Below are positions 7,177 to 13,649 of a stretch of 13,649 bases of DNA, in pieces. Origin of the DNA: Pirellulaceae bacterium (lineage in GTDB: Bacteria > Planctomycetota > Planctomycetia > Pirellulales > Pirellulaceae); contig JAKVBZ010000115.1 in assembly GCA_022448645.1 (NCBI GenBank), positions 1 to 13,649 on the forward strand, in the 5' to 3' direction. Within the stretch, counting starts at the first letter, position 1; every line of letters begins with the position of its first letter. Position numbers and translations under genes: made by a program. The notes beneath the pieces are model-generated. The model did not search any database. It saw only the letters and a program-made list of their open reading frames with translations, and was not told the origin of the DNA.

Positions 7177-10100
7177 ATGCGTGCATTTTTCCTTTTGCTT
7201 ACCCTGATCTGCATTGCATGGGAAGCCGCGTCGGCCGCCGACAAACAGGCCGAATCGGAAACCAGATGGCGGGACTGGATCGAAACAGATTTTCCTTTCT
7301 TTTCGGCGGTTGTCGACGCTCGTGAAGTAGCCGACTCGCCGATCGACAACAATCTCACGCCACGAGCGTTGGTCTTTCCACTAGGTGACCATTGTTTTCT
7401 GGCCTACGACGTGGACCTGTTGCGCGTGGCTGCTGTCTGGTCCACGGCCGATTCACCTTTTGTCAATGCCGGGTCCGCTGTGATCAGCTACCCCTACCAG
7501 GGAAACAAGGCGCCCGGCGGCACCACCTCTCTGCCCATACCCAACGGTCCGCTCTGGTATCAGAATGGGATCTACGCCGGCGTGGGAGTTGGCCAACCAC
7601 GATTTCAAGACCCGCGACGCGAGTTACCTGCCGAAGAAAAGGTTGTCCAGGGCGGACTGGATCCGACGCTGGCCCGTTTTCTCGGCATATCCCTGACCAG
7701 CGGTGGTACGATTCACTACGAGGTTGGTGGAACGGTAGAAGTGTCCGAACGGTTTGCGCTGCAGCAGGACGGGCTTTGGCGTCATTTGCAAATCGGACCT
7801 CACGCCGAACCAGTGTATGTAGTGCTGGCCAAAGAGAACAAAACCATTTCCGTTCGCTGCCAAGGTGACGGTGTTGTGGAGTCGCTGCAACGACACCTGG
7901 TGTGCCGGATCAGGTCATCATCGAAACCTCAGTCAGTCTCGATTCTTCACGTGCCCCACGATCAGTCGCTTTTGCGTTCGGCCACCTCACGTCTAAGTGG
8001 TGGGAAAACACCTGCAAAGCGTTGGCCGGACGAAGTGCGATTGCCTCTGCCACCCGCGAATTTGGAGCGCGTGCTGAATCTGGAGGAACTACCTCTCCCT
8101 TTGGAAAATCCTTACGGTCGAGCCGTGCGAGCTGCCTCCGTCGACTTTTTTGCTGACGGGCGTGCAGCGCTGGTCACGTTCGATGGAGACGTGTGGCTCG
8201 GTAACCGATTCCGACCGGGGGCAACCGAGGTCGTTTGGACACGCTTTACCTCTGGCTTGCACGAGCCCTTGAGCCTGCAAATCCGCGACGAAGAAATTTT
8301 CGTTTTCGACCGCAATGGAATTTGGCGGCTCGTGGATCGAGATGAAAACGGTGAGGCAGATTTTCACGAACTGTTTTGTTCTCGAATTGATCAAACGGCC
8401 GATACCCGTGAATTTGCGGCAGCACTGGAGGTTGAACAGGACGGCAGCTTCCTTGTCTGCAAACCGGGACAGACCGGCACGTTCAGCGCCGTGTTGCGCA
8501 TTTCACGAGATGGCAAAAACGTACAGCTGCTCGCCCGCGGATTTCGGCAGCCAATGTTGGGTTACGATCCGCAGACCGGACAAATTGCGGCCAGCGATCA
8601 GCAGGGACAGTGGGTTCCGTCGACTCCGGTGCTGTTCATCGAACAGGACGGCTACTACGGCTATCCGTACGACGACGCAGATCGACAGCGCGACATTGTG
8701 CCACCGCTAACTTGGATTCCTCATCAAATATGCGGTTCCAGCATGTCCATCGTCTGGGGACGCGACGCGACCATCGGACCACTCAACGATCAGCCGATCT
8801 TGGTTTCCTACAATCCGGCAAAGTTAATCTTGATTCACACCGATGTTGATGAGTCGACAGCACAGGGCGGAGCAACGCCTCTCGAATTGCCGCTGGCCCA
8901 CGCCCCTTTTTTGAAGGCAGCGATCAATCCGGCCGACGGACTGCTTTACGTTACGGGATTCAAAATTTGGGGAACCGCCGCGACAAGTCCGACCTTTTTG
9001 GGTCGTGTCCGCACCAATTCAACCGAAACCTGGACACTTCCAATCGCAGTGCGGGTCTTACGACGCGGCATTCTGTTGAATTTCACAGAGCCCGTCGATC
9101 GCTCGACGGCAAAAAACGCCGGACTGTATTCAGTACGTCGCTGGAACTACAAACGCACTGCTGAATACGGGTCCGCTCACTATCGACTCGACGGCTCGAC
9201 CGGCAGCGAATCCTTACCGGTTGCTTCAGTAGAATTGTCGAACGATGGTCGGTCCGTGTTTCTCGCCATCCCAGACATGCGCGAGGTGATGCAGTTGGAG
9301 GTCACTTACAAAATCCTGGCAGAAGACGGAACGCCAATAGAACATCAAACGTTTCTCACGGCTCACGTTTTGCGATCACTTGATTTGACTGATCACGGTT
9401 TCCCTAGTGACGAAGTCGATCTGACCAGCAAGCAAATGCCCTTCGCGACAACGTCCGCCGCCCAGCCAACCGTTGAACGCGGAATGCAGTTTTACACTCA
9501 GGTTGGCTGCGTCGCATGTCATTCCATCGATGGTTCGACCGAGGGTAAAAATGGCCCCAGCTGGCTCGGCTTGTACGGATCCCAGCGAAAACTGACCAAC
9601 ACCGATAAACTCGTGGTCGCCGACGAGTCGTACCTGCGGGAAGCGATTCTGAATCCGACAGCTAAGGTTGCCGTAGGCGCCGTCAATCGCGAGGCCGGAA
9701 TGCCGATCTATGCTGGAGTTTTGTCCGATGAACAGGTGGCATCGTTGTTGCTATTCATGAAGGCGCTGGCCAACAAAGATGCCAAGGTGCTCTTGAACAC
9801 TCCCACACAAGCACAAGAGCTTGATCATCCCTGGACGCTCGAAGATTTTCGTGGTGAATGGCCACAGCATCCCTCGGATCGTTCGCGCGACAATGGCAAG
9901 TTGGTTTTCCTGGGCGCCTCATGCTTTGCCTGTCACCGGATCGGCGAGGGCAAAGGTGGTCAGCTAGGACCGGATCTTGCCACACTCGACAAAAACATGA
10001 GGGGGATCGAATTGCTGGCTCACATTCTGGAGCCGTCACGCCGTATCGACGACAAATATAAATCTCGCAGTTTAGTGACGGAGCAGGGGAAAGTTTTCAA

Positions 10101-10326
10101 CGGCTTCCTGGTTTTCGAAAATGACACGGAGATTCATCTTGCAACTGATCCATTGGCTCAGCGCAGTCCAACCGTTATCAGAAAAAGCCAGATTGAGGAG
10201 ATGCACCTGGTAAACGTGTCAGCCATGCCACGTGGGACACTGAATCGTTTTGATAAACAACAGGTGTTGGATTTAATCGGTTACGTCGAATCGTGCGTGG
10301 AAGCAAATCAGGACAGAACCGAATGA
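7177..10326 (+). CDS. Exported dihaem protein: DUF6797-like region, beta-propeller, two cytochrome c domains (PVC type)
   Basis: Large exported protein of 1049 residues of a kind common in Planctomycetota and Verrucomicrobiota, thought to be periplasmic redox enzymes or electron-transfer proteins; no member's substrate is assigned here. A signal peptide covers about 1-21 (cleavage near ASA-ADK). Residues about 30-270 resemble DUF6797 (NNLTPRALVFPLGDHCFLAY; LLRVAAVW). Residues about 300-600 look like the PVC 'membrane-bound dehydrogenase' six-bladed propeller, followed by a beta-sandwich linker (about 610-730). Cytochrome domain 1 has CVACH (haem Cys 778 and 781, His 782) with GMP Met 842 as likely distal ligand. 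Cytochrome domain 2 has CFACH (916-920), GQLGPDL, EPSRRIDDKYKS and Met 1017 in SAMPRG, matching the Pirellula/Verrucomicrobium haem-binding domain. Haem would be attached in the periplasm by the Ccm/Ccs machinery. The start is fixed by the signal peptide and the promoter 7 nt upstream. It is monocistronic and convergent with the next gene. Confidence 0.88.
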   Translation: MRAFFLLLTLICIAWEAASAADKQAESETRWRDWIETDFPFFSAVVDAREVADSPIDNNLTPRALVFPLGDHCFLAYDVDLLRVAAVWSTADSPFVNAGSAVISYPYQGNKAPGGTTSLPIPNGPLWYQNGIYAGVGVGQPRFQDPRRELPAEEKVVQGGLDPTLARFLGISLTSGGTIHYEVGGTVEVSERFALQQDGLWRHLQIGPHAEPVYVVLAKENKTISVRCQGDGVVESLQRHLVCRIRSSSKPQSVSILHVPHDQSLLRSATSRLSGGKTPAKRWPDEVRLPLPPANLERVLNLEELPLPLENPYGRAVRAASVDFFADGRAALVTFDGDVWLGNRFRPGATEVVWTRFTSGLHEPLSLQIRDEEIFVFDRNGIWRLVDRDENGEADFHELFCSRIDQTADTREFAAALEVEQDGSFLVCKPGQTGTFSAVLRISRDGKNVQLLARGFRQPMLGYDPQTGQIAASDQQGQWVPSTPVLFIEQDGYYGYPYDDADRQRDIVPPLTWIPHQICGSSMSIVWGRDATIGPLNDQPILVSYNPAKLILIHTDVDESTAQGGATPLELPLAHAPFLKAAINPADGLLYVTGFKIWGTAATSPTFLGRVRTNSTETWTLPIAVRVLRRGILLNFTEPVDRSTAKNAGLYSVRRWNYKRTAEYGSAHYRLDGSTGSESLPVASVELSNDGRSVFLAIPDMREVMQLEVTYKILAEDGTPIEHQTFLTAHVLRSLDLTDHGFPSDEVDLTSKQMPFATTSAAQPTVERGMQFYTQVGCVACHSIDGSTEGKNGPSWLGLYGSQRKLTNTDKLVVADESYLREAILNPTAKVAVGAVNREAGMPIYAGVLSDEQVASLLLFMKALANKDAKVLLNTPTQAQELDHPWTLEDFRGEWPQHPSDRSRDNGKLVFLGASCFACHRIGEGKGGQLGPDLATLDKNMRGIELLAHILEPSRRIDDKYKSRSLVTEQGKVFNGFLVFENDTEIHLATDPLAQRSPTVIRKSQIEEMHLVNVSAMPRGTLNRFDKQQVLDLIGYVESCVEANQDRTE

Positions 10327-10379
10327 CCGGAAAAGTGAAACTGCTTGGTTGGTCTGATTTCAGCTCTCGAGGCCGGTGA

Positions 10380-13172
10380 TCATTCTTCCTCAGAGAAGTA
10401 CGGCTGCACACTGATGAAGTTTACAATCAGCTCCTGGCCAGACGGTCCCCCCGGTTCTGTGTCGGTCACCCAGTCTGAAATAACCAGCTTTGCCGTGTTA
10501 CCATGGGCGCGAAAGACCTGGTAATGATAGTTCAGCCAGGCCGACCCTTCCTGGGTGTAGGGCGGATAAGCATTCGTCCCCCCGCCATTGGAAAAGAGGT
10601 ACGTGTAAGATTTCGCCGGCACGACGGTCCCGTTCTCGATCTGAATGCGTACTGCATGCTGCTCCTTTTTTGACATGTCTTTACGGTCCCCGGAGAACAT
10701 GTAAAGCACGTAGAGTTTGCCGGGCTGCAGATCCTTAATTTCCTGAGAAAATCGATTAGGCCGGCTGGCGTTTCTGACCATGAGCAAGGACGTGTCCCCC
10801 TCGGTGCGGCCGACACGCGCCTGATGCCAGCCGAACCCGCGCTCAAAGACAGGCCGGATACTGCCTTCCTCGGCCGAATCGAGTGTCCATCCCGTCGCAC
10901 CATGGAAGAAATCCGGGTTCTTGATATGGGTCAACATATATGGTGCATCGGTTGCTGGTTCAGAGTTGCCCTCGATGCCGTAGTGGCGAAATAGTTTTAT
11001 GAGCCAGCGAATGGTCTCTTCATTGCCGTATTCACTGTGGTATCCACCCAATCCATAGGTACCCCAAAACACCGGGTGGTTAGCCACCATGTTGAACGCC
11101 ACATCGAGATGGCTTTTAAAATTTACGGTTGGCGTCGAGTTCTCAAGATGCCCGCCAGGCAGTGTGTAGTATCCCAGGAGAGCAGTCATTTTTTCTATGG
11201 AACCGGGACAATATTCACGGTAATTTCGGGCACTGGTCACCAGATGCTCCCACATGTACTGCCGCGCGGCGCTCTCACTGGACATTGTCTTCAGGTATCG
11301 CTCCCAAACAAGATTGCCGCCCGAGTCAATAACGGCCTGCACAAATTGCCTGCCACCCTCTCCGCCATAAATGTCAGTGCAATAGCCGTAGAACAGCCGG
11401 TCCTGATACCGCGGTTCGGCCTCGAGCATTCCGATCACATCCACGTACTTTTTGTAACCCGGATCTGAGCCCCCAAGGAATTCGTCGCCAATGACACCAT
11501 CCACATCGGGGTGCGTATATCCTGGGAGTCCGGTGAGATAATCATACAATTCCTGTAACGAGGATACGGCATAAGACTCGCCGAAGTAGTCCATCCCCCG
11601 CGCGACAAAATTGGTAAGCCACCTACGGTGCGTGGGTACATATTTCTGAAAAATGTCGCGTTTACTATCTAAGTTTCCACGTGCGATCATAAACGTGTTC
11701 ACATGTGGAATCACATGTTTTTCCGCGAATTCAATCGAATCGGGGCTGTGTTCTCCGGGGCTGGGCCCTCCTGCAAATTCATGGTAGTAGAGTTCTGGAA
11801 TGGAGCGGGCCACAAGACTATCAATACGGCACGGGCCGTCGGCTTGCAGGATGATCTGACACTCACCCGCTGGCAGGAAGCACATCGCATCCTTCGAACC
11901 TTTTTCCCCCGCTTCAAAAGCAATGAGGTCACCCGCTTTAGGAGTCTGATCTACCGATAGCCGAATTGCACCGGTTTGTGCGTCAGCCGTTACCTTCACA
12001 TAAAGCCAGCGGGTCTTGGGACTGTTAAAGGAATAAATTCTCTCCCCTTGGACTGAGCCCGGTTGAAGATTCAAAAGCTCCCAAACCAGATTGTTGAGTA
12101 TTTTGACACCTTGGAACGCCTCTGCTTGTCCTGGCCACGAAACAGTCTTATCCACGGTTTGCCCAATCGGATTCCCATCGGTCGTAACGATGCTCGTACG
12201 GGTAAGGTATTTTCCAGGTGGCAAGTCCCTGGCATCCAGGACAACGTTGCCTCTGACGCGAGAGGGCCAGATTCTCTCTGCTTTCTTCAACAGGGTCGTC
12301 GTCGCATGGACATCCATGACCTGCGCTTCGATAGCAGAGCCTTTTGGCAAGGGCCGCATGAGCTCTAGATCAACCTCGAGCGCGATGCGCCCCGGCTCCG
12401 CAAAGACCTCGGCCCTGACTCCCGGTTTTTCAAAGCCCGTCGTATCCTTCCCAAACGCAGCCGCATCTTCCTTAAAATGGGCAAGGATTTCCGCATCGGA
12501 GAGGGCCTGATTATAAATCCGAACCTCATCGATGGTTCCTTGGAAGAACTCTTTTCCAAGTCCCTGACACCTGCCGATCCACAGCGGGATAGCCTCCAGG
12601 ACAGCCCGAGCGAACTGCTGATAGTGGACCCGACGCATCCGGCCATCCAAATGATAAGTAATGGTCCCGCCATCGAAGGTCAGCGCCACATGGTTCCAAA
12701 CATTCTTGCCAGGCATGTCGAGATCGTACTGCCGAGCGTGCTTTCCCAAGTCTGTACCATCCGCCGCTCGATGAGTAAATTCCGTATCCTCGCCTTCTCG
12801 GTTTTTGAACGCCAGCACAAGTCGTTGGTCGGGTCCACCGGATCCATTGCTCCAATTAACCAATCCCCCCTGAAATTCTTCTGGCTTGACCCAAAGCTCG
12901 ATGGTTCCTGCCAGTTCAAGTTGTTGCAAGATCTTACCTGCCCCGCAGTCTACAAAGTCATCGACACCGTCGAAACGAAGCGCGTGGCCTCGGGGGCTTT
13001 TGACGAATGCCGCGCCGTGAATCTCGCCGTCATTTCCCTTGCCACTATCGTCCCTCGCAGCAGTACCCACTCCCTGATCAAAGGAATAGTCGGCGACAAG
13101 TCGTTTGTCGTCCGCCCAGCCCCAAGAACAAACCACCCATATCAAAAACAATGAGACGCCTGCGGTCTTCAT
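10380..13172 (-). CDS. Secreted LamG-domain protein with glycoside-hydrolase-like core
   Basis: Probable extracellular or periplasmic carbohydrate-active protein; no named family is recognised for the core. A signal peptide spans residues 1-20 (MKTAGVSLFLIWVVCSWGWA). An N-terminal LamG/concanavalin-like jelly roll covers about 25-235 (VADYSFDQGVGTAARDDSGK; GTIDEVRIYNQALSDAEI). Beta-rich linkers run from about 250 to 455. The core (about 460-740) has alternating helix/strand character like a TIM barrel, with VDGVIGDEFLGG (D563/E564) and NLVWERYLKT (E624) as candidate acidic catalytic residues by analogy with retaining hydrolases. A C-terminal beta-sandwich, about 750-930, resembles a carbohydrate-binding module. 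I start at ATG 13172 because GAGGA lies 8 nt upstream and this gives a clean signal peptide; an in-frame ATG at 13187 would add five residues but has no ribosome site. It is convergent with the haem-protein gene, 53 bp apart, with no clear terminator between them. The LamG call is firm; the enzymatic role is inference. Confidence 0.85.
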   Translation of the reverse strand: MKTAGVSLFLIWVVCSWGWADDKRLVADYSFDQGVGTAARDDSGKGNDGEIHGAAFVKSPRGHALRFDGVDDFVDCGAGKILQQLELAGTIELWVKPEEFQGGLVNWSNGSGGPDQRLVLAFKNREGEDTEFTHRAADGTDLGKHARQYDLDMPGKNVWNHVALTFDGGTITYHLDGRMRRVHYQQFARAVLEAIPLWIGRCQGLGKEFFQGTIDEVRIYNQALSDAEILAHFKEDAAAFGKDTTGFEKPGVRAEVFAEPGRIALEVDLELMRPLPKGSAIEAQVMDVHATTTLLKKAERIWPSRVRGNVVLDARDLPPGKYLTRTSIVTTDGNPIGQTVDKTVSWPGQAEAFQGVKILNNLVWELLNLQPGSVQGERIYSFNSPKTRWLYVKVTADAQTGAIRLSVDQTPKAGDLIAFEAGEKGSKDAMCFLPAGECQIILQADGPCRIDSLVARSIPELYYHEFAGGPSPGEHSPDSIEFAEKHVIPHVNTFMIARGNLDSKRDIFQKYVPTHRRWLTNFVARGMDYFGESYAVSSLQELYDYLTGLPGYTHPDVDGVIGDEFLGGSDPGYKKYVDVIGMLEAEPRYQDRLFYGYCTDIYGGEGGRQFVQAVIDSGGNLVWERYLKTMSSESAARQYMWEHLVTSARNYREYCPGSIEKMTALLGYYTLPGGHLENSTPTVNFKSHLDVAFNMVANHPVFWGTYGLGGYHSEYGNEETIRWLIKLFRHYGIEGNSEPATDAPYMLTHIKNPDFFHGATGWTLDSAEEGSIRPVFERGFGWHQARVGRTEGDTSLLMVRNASRPNRFSQEIKDLQPGKLYVLYMFSGDRKDMSKKEQHAVRIQIENGTVVPAKSYTYLFSNGGGTNAYPPYTQEGSAWLNYHYQVFRAHGNTAKLVISDWVTDTEPGGPSGQELIVNFISVQPYFSEEE

Positions 13173-13180
13173 AATATTCG

Positions 13181-13185
13181 TCCTC
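13181..13185 (-). promoter_or_regulatory. Shine-Dalgarno deciding the LamG protein start
   Basis: GAGGA on the minus strand lies 8 nt before ATG 13172 and overlaps the alternative ATG at 13185-13187. It favours the downstream start, which also gives a more typical signal peptide. Confidence 0.5.
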
Positions 13186-13271
13186 ATGACATCATTGACT
13201 CTGTGAATGTAGCGGCACTGAGCAACATCTTGACGCTATGCAGAGATCTCCCGCGGCTGCTCGGCGTTCGT

Positions 13272-13355
13272 TTATCCTACTCGACGCCCCACAACAATTC
13301 CATCTGTCAGGTTGAGGCGCGCCGCCACCTCCTGCACACGAGATTGTCGATGTAA
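13272..13355 (-). pseudogene. Possible ImmA/IrrE-like C-terminal fragment
   Basis: On the minus strand a short open stretch ends in TAA at 13272-13274 and reads VQEVAARLNLTDGIVVGRRVG. The segment ARL-x-L-xx-GIVVGR resembles the end of ImmA/IrrE metallopeptidase-type proteins found with HigA antitoxins (…A-x-x-LGI-x-PGIVVGRLQ). No start codon, HExxH motif or antitoxin HTH is present, so at most this is a tail left by deletion. The match is about a dozen residues and could be chance. Confidence 0.25.
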
Positions 13356-13368
13356 ACTGTATTTACAT
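13350..13368. promoter_or_regulatory. Operator-like palindrome
   Basis: ATGTAAA (13350-13356) and TTTACAT (13362-13368) are perfect 7-bp arms around a 5-bp centre, the size and spacing of a dimeric repressor site. It lies about 178 bp upstream of the LamG-protein start codon, and its right arm ends inside the ATG (13367-13369) of the short FGE-like reading frame. No cognate regulator is present in the window. Confidence 0.35.
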
Positions 13369-13546
13369 GGGAAAGACAATGAACCGTTTACCAAATTTGT
13401 CGGGAGCCCGCAGTCAGAGGAGAACTGCAGGGCCGACTACCAGTTACGGCCTTGGAGATGACACATCCCGACTTGGCGAGTACGTATGGTACAACGGCAA
13501 TTTTCAAAACACCTGGGGAACTCTACGGTTGCCCGAGATCTGCTGA
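13367..13546 (+). pseudogene. Formylglycine-generating enzyme (FGE-sulfatase) domain fragment
   Basis: A 59-codon reading frame from ATG 13367 to TGA 13544-13546. Its second half, TTSYGLGDDTSRLGEYVWY followed by NGNF, is the conserved FGE-sulfatase block usually written CRAGTTTPYSFGDDPSRLGEYAWYxxNS. In an alternative frame CRA (13426-13434) precedes it directly, indicating a frameshift where the family reads CRAGTT. The downstream GLYDMxGNVWEWxxD block and everything upstream of RLP are gone. FGE domain proteins activate sulfatases by converting Cys or Ser to formylglycine, and related domains occur in many planctomycete surface proteins. As about 27 matching residues of a roughly 250-residue domain it is a dead fragment. 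Its 3' end overlaps the end of the opposing hydrolase gene by 24 bp. Confidence 0.7.
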
Positions 13547-13649
13547 GGGTGTTTGCTCCTTGATGAACTTGAGCGCCTGTGCGATCACTTCTTCGGTGAC
13601 CTGCATATGACCGGCTGATGGATAGCGATGAAACGTATGTGACGCGCCG
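13523..13649 (-). CDS. Alpha/beta-hydrolase family protein, C-terminal end (partial)
   Basis: The final 41 codons of a leftward gene that enters from beyond the right edge, stopping at 13523-13525. It reads GASHTFHRYPSAGHM, then VTEEVIAQALKFIKEQ. The H-x-YPxAGH turn followed by a closing amphipathic helix is the usual end of dienelactone-hydrolase / prolyl-oligopeptidase-type alpha/beta hydrolases, where the His of GH completes the Ser-Asp-His triad. The nucleophile and acid lie outside the window, so substrate and exact family are unknown. The upstream part cannot be checked, so this could also be a pseudogene tail. Confidence 0.6.
   Translation of the reverse strand, partial: GASHTFHRYPSAGHMQVTEEVIAQALKFIKEQTPSADLGQP

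Larger units (their letters stand above)
13188..13522. other. Intergenic region between LamG gene and hydrolase gene
   Basis: This space holds the promoter region of the leftward LamG gene, the palindrome at 13350-13368, the possible ImmA-like tail and most of the FGE fragment. I find no good -35/-10 pair for the LamG gene on the minus strand in the 100 bp before its start, and no clear terminator for the hydrolase gene. Confidence 0.4.

Noticed and set aside
10327..10379. Possible shared terminator between the convergent haem and LamG genes
   Set aside because: Only a short GACCGG/CCGGTG pairing far apart, without a compact stem or T-tract.
12477..13154. 225-codon plus-strand frame opposite the LamG gene
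   Set aside because: Antisense shadow of a clearly real gene with signal peptide and LamG domain; the translated text shows no domain or start signal.
1..13649. CRISPR array, tRNA, rRNA, IS element or attachment site
   Set aside because: No regularly spaced repeats, cloverleaf, transposase text or terminal inverted repeats with target duplications were found on either strand by eye.

Overview
The window looks like chromosomal DNA from a Planctomycetota (PVC-group) bacterium, probably Pirellulales-like. The support is a large exported protein with an N-terminal DUF6797-like region, a beta-propeller and two c-type haem sites of the 'Pirellula/Verrucomicrobium' kind; the wreck of a DUF1559-type prepilin gene, a family greatly expanded in planctomycetes; a secreted LamG protein; and a fragment of a formylglycine-generating-enzyme (FGE-sulfatase) domain. 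No rRNA, tRNA, CRISPR array, IS element or phage gene was recognised.

Layout, left to right. Positions 82-650 (+) hold a badly decayed CTP synthase gene (pyrG) with frameshifts, a large internal deletion and no glutaminase domain. Positions 828-5213 (-) hold a two-gene tripartite-efflux operon: a periplasmic adaptor (5213 to 4023) followed by an RND inner-membrane pump (3932 to 828); no TolC-type gene is present. After a 377-bp gap with a broken unknown reading frame comes an intact TIM-barrel sugar-phosphate isomerase/epimerase-like gene (6556 to 5591, -). Positions 6557-7176 hold the decayed DUF1559 prepilin gene and a second unrecognised decayed frame. A strong-looking promoter placed so close to the next ATG that the mRNA should be leaderless precedes the 1049-residue dihaem propeller protein (7177-10326, +). 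A convergent gene (13172 to 10380, -) encodes a secreted protein with an N-terminal LamG domain, a glycoside-hydrolase-like middle region and a C-terminal beta-sandwich. The right end (13188-13649) holds a palindromic operator-like site, a possible ImmA/IrrE-like tail fragment, a 59-codon FGE fragment and the 3' end of an alpha/beta-hydrolase gene running off the edge (-).

Functionally there are two themes: export (the RND pump and adaptor) and periplasmic or extracellular carbohydrate-related metabolism typical of planctomycetes (isomerase/epimerase, haem-propeller oxidase-like protein, LamG/hydrolase). These genes do not form one obvious operon. The most striking general feature is that almost every intergenic space holds the remains of a dead gene (pyrG, DUF1559, FGE, and two or three unidentified or tentative ones), so the window is a mosaic of intact genes separated by gene debris. 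I see no convincing new multi-gene system. The best leads are the undescribed LamG/TIM-barrel-like protein, the isomerase lacking its fourth metal ligand, the leaderless haem protein and the pyrG wreck.
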